The notes below the pieces were generated by a model, which was not told where the DNA came from, did not search any database, and saw nothing but the letters and a program-made list of their open reading frames with translations. 64,000 bases of DNA from Burhinus oedicnemus. Lineage: Eukaryota > Chordata > Aves > Charadriiformes > Burhinidae. The position numbers were made by a program, and so were the translations under genes. This document shows, piece after piece, positions 53,108 through 64,000 of this stretch (position 1 is its first letter; every line of letters begins with the position of its first letter). The stretch spans positions 793,931-857,930 of the forward strand of contig VFFE01006702.1 in assembly GCA_008921705.1 (NCBI GenBank). The letters run 5' to 3'.

Positions 53108-56100
53108 AGCCGAGTCTCTAACCAGAGCTTGTTTCATTAAACTATTAAACATTATGCAACATTTGTACAGCGTAATTACAACTTTTTAAAACAAGGCGAA
53201 CGCAACCTTTTCGTGGCAATAAAACATGACGAGGCTTGAAAGGTGGTTCAATACTTTCTGCTTAATAGCTTGTTAGGCATGAGGCTAGAGGCCGAGAGCT
53301 CGTGACTACACAGCAAGGTGTGAATTATTGCACCATAATTCTCGCCCTGGAGTGTTTTATTGCAATTAATAACTGTTTTCATGTTTTAAATACATTTTCT
53401 CACACCGTAAAAAGCAGAAATGGAAAGTACTTGCTAATGGGAGAAATACCGGGAGGATTGGGCACAGATCACCAACTGCAGCAACTTCCTTGGTTTCGTG
53501 CTATTTTGATCTTCTTTTAAATGATTTTGGAATCCTGTTTGGCTTTAAAACTGTGTGGGCCCAAAGCCCTGTTATTTCCCTTTGTTGAAGTAGCTCTCCC
53601 TGCAAATCTCTTCACAGATATTCTGAGTTAGGAAGCAACTCCCATTTATTTGCAGCATATTTTCACCAAATTAACTTCAGCCACACGAACCCACACATAC
53701 AGTTCCCCGTGCCAAGCTACTAATTTCTGAGAAGCACACCTCTTTATTTTGAAAGCAGAAAAGAGATGGATTCAGAACAAGTTTGTTGCCTTTTTTGAGT
53801 AGCTTAGTTCAGTGGCAAATTTGAACCCGTTCCAGTTTAATTTTGGGTAACCTGAAAGCTGAAGAAAAACAGATATCACAAAAATAAAATGCTATTTGAG
53901 GCCTGTAATCCAGATCCTACTGAAGCTGCTGGAAATGCAAACCTTGCCTTTACCAGGAGCTGAATCTCCCTCTTGATACTGAAATGCTGCCATAAAAATG
54001 CTATTGCAGTGATACTTTTCTCCACTTGTTATTAAAAAACTGTGAAGGTGATGCCTGGGGTTAGTCAGCACAACCTGCTTTAATATGTGTATATAATATA
54101 ATGCACTATATTAACATCTCTGAATAGATTGCAACTTGTTAACCAGTCTGATGTCAAAAAGCCAATCTTTAAGAGCAAATACAGGGATTGGGAATACAGG
54201 TACCAAGACGGAAAATTGATTGGTAGTTTGAACTTTCACTTAAGAAAGACTTAATGGGATGAGGAGATTAATAATGGGGGTCTCTCGGGCTGTCTGTCAC
54301 TGTTTCAAGTAACCCAGAGGTCAGTAATAACAGCAAATGGATGGGGCAGGTCAGATACCTTGGTAGTCTCTTTCTGGATGTTACTAGACACATACTTGGT
54401 CCATTATCCGGTTTCTAGTTGGGACACAACACAGACCTAATTCTAGTAGCACTAAAAGAAAGAAACGATATTTCAATTTAGTCTTGTCAGTGTTTAGTAA
54501 ATCCGTGATGAGGACTTGCTTCCTCTTCTGCTGCTGCGGTGGCTGCTGTGGCTTTTTCTGCGTCTTCTTACTGTTGTCCATGTGTTTATTGCACTTGGGG
54601 CTGTTTTATGGACCAGGATCCCGTGTGTGCTGGGCAAGGTACAGGACAAACTGTGTCTCTTGTCCTGACAAGAGACAGTAATGTAAGAAACTTTCAATGT
54701 AAGAAACAGGAGAAAAGTGGCAGACAGAGCTGCCCCACCATGCAATGACAGCTTGTAACAGGAGAAAACAGACAGTACGTTCTCTCCTTTCAGCCTGAAA
54801 AACAAGGATGGGTGGCAGCACCCCCTTCGCACGTACCCAGATCGCCCTGAAGACAGACTTTTCCCCTCTTCTCTGCAGTGCTAAGACTTAAGGACAGAGC
54901 ACCAGAAAGCAGGTGATAAAACATTTCCAGCCAAAAGAAGTTCAGCGGCTTCTGCAGTGACAGTGTTGAATAGAGCCCTCGAGAGAGAGGTGACAGAGGG
55001 AAGGCTCTGTCACCTGTGCCGTCAGCCTTGGCAGAGCACATCGAGGGATCCCCAGGCAGGAGGACTAGCCGAGGGACTTTCCTTCCCTGGGCTGGGATCC
55101 CTCCAGCCCTGGTATCATGAATCTAGTACTCGGCCGCATTGCTGAACTGAAATCAAGGGGATTGCGTGCTGAAATAAGGGAGTAGTGATTTAATTAACCC
55201 CATTTTAGAACCGAAACACGGTGTCGTACCATTACAATGCTTGCTCTGCTGATGCTTTGTGGTATTTATCCTAATGCTACCCCTGGAGACTGAATTCCCT
55301 CATCTGTCTCCCTGTCATCTTTAATAAACACTGACCATATGTTAACAATGAGATAATGTTGTAATTCAAAATCAGACAGGCTTTGCGCCTATGTCTTTTT
55401 TTTTGTTTCTACTGAAGTCCATTTAATGCAATTGGATGTTGCTTTTAAAACAGCATGACTCAACTGAATTTATTCTTAAGGAAGTCTGCCTGAAAAAAAA
55501 TTAATTATTAATAATATCTGAATTTGAATATGTTACTCAGCAGAAATATCATTACAAGACTTTAGTTTATTCTGCAAGTGACTTCACTAGTTATTTTTTA
55601 AAAGCTTGGAGTTTTGTAGAAATCCTTCCTTCTAAACAGATGAAACAAACAAAATGTAAAACTCATCTCCATAAAGCTCAACAAAATAATAATTTCCAGA
55701 TGGGCTTTCTGATGGAAGATCAAAGTCCTTCATCTCAGACTTGGGAAATTTCCCTTCCATGCTGATATCAGCTTTATCTGAATGCCGTTCATCCAACATT
55801 TACTTTTTTCAAGAAGGCAATTAGCTAGATGAAGCTGCAGGAGAATGCTCTTAGAGCTGAAGAAAATAGAGAAGATTTTACTAAAAGTAGCAAAAAAATT
55901 TCTGGGTAGGTAAGGGGGGAAGGAATCTTTCTCACTCTGATTTGCACAAAAATTAGACATTTTTATACACTGAAAAATGCCAGCTTCAAATGCAAAGATG
56001 AAATGAGCAAAAAAGAGTTGTTTCTGCCTTGGTGCAACTGGTTTTGACAAACTCCCTGCCGTGCATCTCTGATTTCAAACATCAGCCAAACTAGTCGTGT

Positions 56101-56952
56101 GGCTAGAAAATAATAGGGTAGTGTTTTTCTGTAAATGTTTTATGCATCTGTGCATTTTGAGATTTTGTTTCCAAGAAGCAGCAGTTTCTACAGAAAGCCT
56201 GTACTTGTAGGGTGTCTGCGCTTTCAGCTTAGCAGTGCCGTAGAGTTTGTGTAAGGCTTTCTGTTTCTGAAGTTCAACCAGTGCTAGAAGACGTATCCAT
56301 CACTCTGACTTGTATTTCTGTATTTTAGCATATACAAAATAAGATGTAAAAAATACCTGTTCATTTCATTAAGCCTATGATTTTCAAAAGATTGAGGGAG
56401 TCCAATTTCCCAGTCCTTTTCATCCACTTAGGAGTCCGCCTTCTGGAGAACGCTAGTTTCACTCTCCATCTCTGTCTCTCTCACATACACACACACATTT
56501 TCGTCTTGTTTTTCTCTCTCTCTCCTTACACGCTTGCACAGAAACACTCACAGTTCGGTATTTTTGTCTCCTTAGTGCCATGCAAGACATGCCTTTTTGG
56601 CTAAGAGGGCTGCGAACACACAGCTCGAAATACTAATGCATCTCAGCAATGAATAGTCTTTCACCTTGGAAAGCTTAATCTGCTTTTCCCTGACCGCTTT
56701 TCCCTATCCACCATCAATGTGAAATATCAAAAAGCTTCAGGAGAAAAAAATCAACCCATCGAAACTCACAGATGCACAAATAATATTTTAGAAAGCAATT
56801 CATCTGAAGGTCTCTTGACAAAGGGGATTATAGAATTGAAATGTAATTATCTTGGCATTTAAGTTTCTATTTCCACCATGTGGGTTGGTTCACATATTTG
56901 ATTGCAAAGTTTTATCATTCAAAACAGCCTATAGGTCTCTTTCTCATTGCAG

Positions 56953-57114
56953 ACACAAGGCAAGTACAGCCATCTCCACCATGGTCCTACGACCAGTCCT
57001 ACCAGTACCTGGGCTCCATTGCCACCCCCTCCGTGCACCCCGCCACACCAATATCACCCGGCAGGGCTAGCGGCATGACATCCCTCACCGCAGAGCTTTC
57101 AAGCCGGCTGTCAA
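56953..57114 (+). CDS. RUNX1: RUNX1 exon, start of the activation domain (162 bp)
   Basis: With the G carried over from the preceding exon it reads [48 protein letters not shown] and LSSRLS, close to human RUNX1 residues 242-294. This region begins the transactivation domain. The proline-directed phosphorylation sites known in human as S249 (QPSPP), T273 and S276 (ATPISPGR) are present; the human S266-P site is T-P here. Acceptor cattgcag and donor gtaagt are consensus. The last base A begins a codon completed by GT of the next exon (Ser; the human residue is Thr). Skipping this 162-bp exon would keep frame. The frame also stays open past the donor to a stop at 57306-57308. Confidence 0.98.
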
Positions 57115-61161
<4,047 letters not shown>

Positions 61162-61629
61162 ATGAATTTTAAGTAGTTATGGGCCAGGACTGACGTGCTT
61201 TCCATTTCCCGGTGCCCGTAGGTATCCCATAAACACCCATCTTGCTTATGGGCCCTGCCATCTTCATACATCACTTTGAGAAGGAAACCCTCCAGAAGCC
61301 AGCACTCCCAGGAGCAGTGGCATGTATTAGCCAGCCCCTGGTGAAGCGACATCGCTGCAGCAAAGCATCCCTCGCGGGGGGCTGAGCTTCTGGAAAGGAG
61401 GACGCCTCAGTTGGTGGTCCAGAGGTAGCAAGGGTGGGTAGAAAAGTACCCAGTCTGTTTCCAGACCTGTGGCTTTCTAACCTGCCTGGGCTTGAAGGTC
61501 TCCACAGCCCTAAAGAGTTTCGGTTCACTTCTATTTTTAAGACTTAAAACCTAAAGAAATCTTAGTGAGTTTACTGCATCTTATGGACGTATTAACTGTA
61601 AGGAAGTATAGGAAGATTCCCAGAGGGAA

Positions 61630-61637
61630 ACTGTGAA
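61630..61637 (+). promoter_or_regulatory. miR-27 seed match (8-mer)
   Basis: ACTGTGAA matches positions 2-8 of miR-27a/b plus the A opposite position 1. miR-27 targets the RUNX1 3' UTR in mammals, so position and identity both fit. Confidence 0.55.
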
Positions 61638-61683
61638 CGCTTCTGTTTTAGCAATGCTGTGAATGAGAGGTTTTATATGTTGA

Positions 61684-61812
61684 ACTTCATTCTTTCTTTC
61701 TTTTTTTTTTTAAAAACCATGTTGTATATTCCAAAGAATATGGAAATTTTTTATTGCTGAGGGTTTTTTGTTTTGTTTTGGGTTTTTTGTTTTGGGGGTT
61801 TTTTTTAGGATG
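61684..61812 (+). repeat. U/GU-rich low-complexity tracts in the 3' UTR
   Basis: A TTTC/T-rich run at 61684-61711 and repeated GTTTT/GGGTTTT units at about 61763-61808. They could bind U-rich RNA-binding proteins; no specific factor can be named. Confidence 0.8.
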
Positions 61813-62123
61813 CAGCTCATCCTGCTTTGCATCTAATTTGTTTTATTCCTCTTGGCACCTTATAAATTGCAAAAAAAAAGATTTTATTCTTTTTTTTGTT
61901 TTAATCATGCTTGCTTCTTTCTTGCTTTGTCAAATGAAAGAATCAGCCCCTTTTTCAATGAGTTAATTTAACTTTTTTCTCTTGGACTTTTTTTTTTAAT
62001 ACAACGGCTACAGCCTTGGGTCATTTTCAACTACTGTACTACTTTGATGAGTTCATTGATATTTATGCTTGATATTTAGACTTTTCTTATTTGTTGATAC
62101 TATTATTATTTAAATATGCCTAT

Positions 62124-62129
62124 ATTAAA
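62124..62129 (+). terminator. Candidate proximal poly(A) signal
   Basis: ATTAAA, the commonest variant hexamer, followed about 20 bases later by a T-rich element (gccttttttggt). It would give a 3' UTR of about 1 kb. Tentative. Confidence 0.3.
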
Positions 62130-62273
62130 AAAGATCAGCGATTGCCTTTTTTGGTAGCAGCCAAAGTCAAATTTATCACATTGAAAAAGGCTGGAATAAC
62201 GATGGGTAAAGTGACCTCCTAGTTACCTAGAAATATTGTTTACAATTATCTCACTCTCATTTTACTCAGCTAA

Positions 62274-62365
62274 CTGGGCTCAGATCCTCAAAGGCATTTA
62301 GGTGCCCAACTCCCACTGAAATGAATTAGGCACCAAAATCCCTGTGAATTTCTGTGCCTTCCTAT
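62274..62365 (+). repeat. Old palindromic amniote repeat
   Basis: 'gggctcagatcctcaaaggcatttaggtgcccaactcccactgaaatg' then 'ttaggcaccaaaatccctgtgaa' form the two arms of a degenerate palindrome typical of a repeat abundant in turtles and crocodiles. It lies within the likely 3' UTR. Confidence 0.6.
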
Positions 62366-63305
62366 CCAGTGGAGTCATCTCTCCCTATTCCTTCCTCACT
62401 TTTCCTTCGTCACCAGTGGTGGTGACCCTCAGGATCAGTAATCAGAATGTACTTATTTCATAAGGCAGACTCAATATTCCCTGACTAAATACATCCCCAT
62501 ATGGCCCCATTCTGCTCCCGAGCTTTCCTGGTCTTCCTAACAGCACCGGTGGAGGCCTCCAAGTCTTTCAAAAGCGAAAGCCAACATGCAGTTAGCATGG
62601 CAAGGGTGCAGTCCTGGCTCCGATGGAATCGGTGTGAGATTTGCTCCCGGCTCAGTGGAGCCAAGATTTCTGCACAGTACAAAAGCCACGTTCCAGTGCA
62701 CTGGAAAATAGATCAGTTCATGCATCACAAAGTAACTCGAACTGAATAGGGTCATCTAGCTCATCTGGAAAGCAGGCTAGCAAAGAAGGGGCCTTAACGG
62801 TTCCTCCATCAGCATCTTCTGAGGGAAGAGGAAGGGTATTTAAAGCTGGTGCACACAATATTCTGTCCTGTAGCAAATATGCAAGGCTTATACTAACAGC
62901 ATGTTAATACAGAGTTGTCATCGTTGCCCATCGTTACAGCATAAACATATCAGATGTCACTGTAGAGTTTATGGCACTATTTTATTTGAGGGTTTGGTCT
63001 GAATGCAGTTGTTGTACTACTCATTAATTACAAACTGCTGATGTTGACACGTGTGCGTTCCAAATTAGCTGATTATTATTTAATGTACCTCTTAAATGAG
63101 TGAAACAATTGCAGGTCAACTCAGAGAGTATTTGAAAGCAGGACTTCAGATCAGTGTTTGATGTTTAAAAAAATTAAAAGGATTCAAATTAAAAAGATCC
63201 TTGGCTGCAGGCAGCAAAACAGCTGGACTTATTTAAAACCATTTGTTTTTCAAGTTTTCTCTTTTTTTATATGATTTTGCTTCTTTGTTTAAGTCAGATG
63301 CAGTA

Positions 63306-63312
63306 GCACTTT
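63306..63312 (+). promoter_or_regulatory. miR-17 family seed match
   Basis: GCACTTT pairs with positions 2-8 of miR-17, miR-20a and miR-106a, which are known to repress RUNX1 (AML1) in monocyte development. A single 7-mer, so modest confidence. Confidence 0.4.
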
Positions 63313-63776
63313 GGTATTGAAAAGTTACAAATTGAAGAATTTACATTGTCAATAAGGTCATTTTTGTGCAGAAAATAAGGAGTGTTTCAAGAGATCTCAG
63401 CAAAAGTTCAAAATGTTTCTGTAAAAATACATGCATGGCCTTGTGCTTCTCATTTAGCATAATGCCCTTTATAATTTTCTAGAGTTTGCTCTTGAAAAAA
63501 AAGCAGAAAACATCAAAATTATATGAGAACAGTTAAAGATATATTTTGGAACTATGGAGACCTTGCTGAATACAAAAATACAGAGAGCCTACCTGTTGTG
63601 ATATTCACATAGTTGGAATCTCACCTCTTCAGTAGCCTAAAAAAAAGTCCTTCATCACTAAACAGTAGGTCTGTTGCAGAATCCATCTTACACACTCTCT
63701 GTCGCTGTGTAATTGAAATCATCATTTACTACAACTCTCACATCTGCCTTGTGACTGGACCACCCAAGTGCATAGT

Positions 63777-63783
63777 ACTGTGA
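63777..63783 (+). promoter_or_regulatory. Second miR-27 seed match (7-mer)
   Basis: ACTGTGA matches miR-27 positions 2-8. It would act only if the 3' UTR extends this far. Confidence 0.35.
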
Positions 63784-64000
63784 GCCTGAACCCAGAAGTG
63801 AGGGAGAGGGGAGGACCTCAGAGCAGAGGGCAGGGTTGCCACAGCCAGGTGACTTCAGCCCAGTGACAGAAGTAAGGTTGATGTGGCTAGTACGCTCCCG
63901 GGCCTGTCTGTCGCCAGACACTGCTTTCTGCTAAAGCCCTTTGCCGCTTTTAGCCCATAGTATTGTAGTACCTACTTTTGAAACTAAAAGATCAGGGATT

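Larger units (their letters stand above)
61162..64000 (+). other. RUNX1: RUNX1 3' UTR (end not identified; may continue past the window)
   Basis: Sequence after the stop codon. It is U-rich, especially at 61.68-61.98 kb (runs of T with GTTTT units), and AT-rich near 62.05-62.13 kb. Mammalian RUNX1 mRNAs have 3' UTRs of several kilobases. I found no AATAAA here. ATTAAA occurs at 62124-62129 (followed by a T-rich stretch), 63173-63178 and 63188-63193. Seed matches for miR-27 and miR-17-type microRNAs support UTR identity but do not fix its end. Open frames here are short and not convincing. Confidence 0.6.

Noticed and set aside
52669..53121. A 150-residue Arg/Ala/Gly-rich open frame over the CpG island
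   Set aside because: GC-rich DNA lacks stop codons in several frames at once, and long frames overlap here on both strands. Better explained as a CpG island than as a protein gene.
62501..62749. An 82-residue open frame downstream of RUNX1
   Set aside because: No similarity recognised, no splice context, and within the probable 3' UTR.

Overview
The window is vertebrate genomic DNA carrying the 3' half of one gene, RUNX1 (the alpha subunit of core-binding factor), on the + strand. Four coding exons are supported by protein similarity, consensus splice sites and perfectly compatible phases: 11461-11565 (end of the Runt domain), 29494-29685, 56953-57114 and 60668-61161 (stop at 61159-61161, protein ending VWRPY). 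The first three are 105, 192 and 162 bp, the sizes I know for human exons 5, 6 and 7. The promoters, the first exons and the start of the Runt domain lie upstream of the window.

The host is most likely a bird. The evidence is two CR1-like 3' tails ending in the ATTCTATG repeat (near 14.9 and 41.3 kb), an antisense solo LTR of an avian endogenous-retrovirus type with an exact 5-bp target-site duplication (35044-35556), and scattered old amniote repeats (MIR-like SINEs and palindromic repeats common in turtles and crocodiles). No species-level call is possible from sequence reading alone.

Layout: 1-11460 is the end of an intron; 11566-29493 is the intron equivalent to human intron 5, where the leukaemia t(8;21) breakpoints fall; 29686-56952 is a 27-kb intron with the solo LTR and a sharp CpG island at about 52.66-53.01 kb; 57115-60667 is a short last intron; 61162-64000 is the 3' UTR and possibly flank. 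The UTR contains seed matches for miR-27 (two) and the miR-17 family (one), both known regulators of RUNX1.

No other protein-coding gene, tRNA, rRNA or CRISPR array is supported. The many short open frames across the introns look like chance. The window does not contain a novel multi-gene system. The points most worth a second look are the intronic CpG island, a cluster of perfect RUNX sites in the first 14 kb (including a tandem pair at 9014/9029), a perfect 12-bp hairpin at 5867-5895, a 16-bp direct repeat at 46552/46731, and a lineage difference in the activation domain (a DRSF-containing segment absent from human RUNX1).
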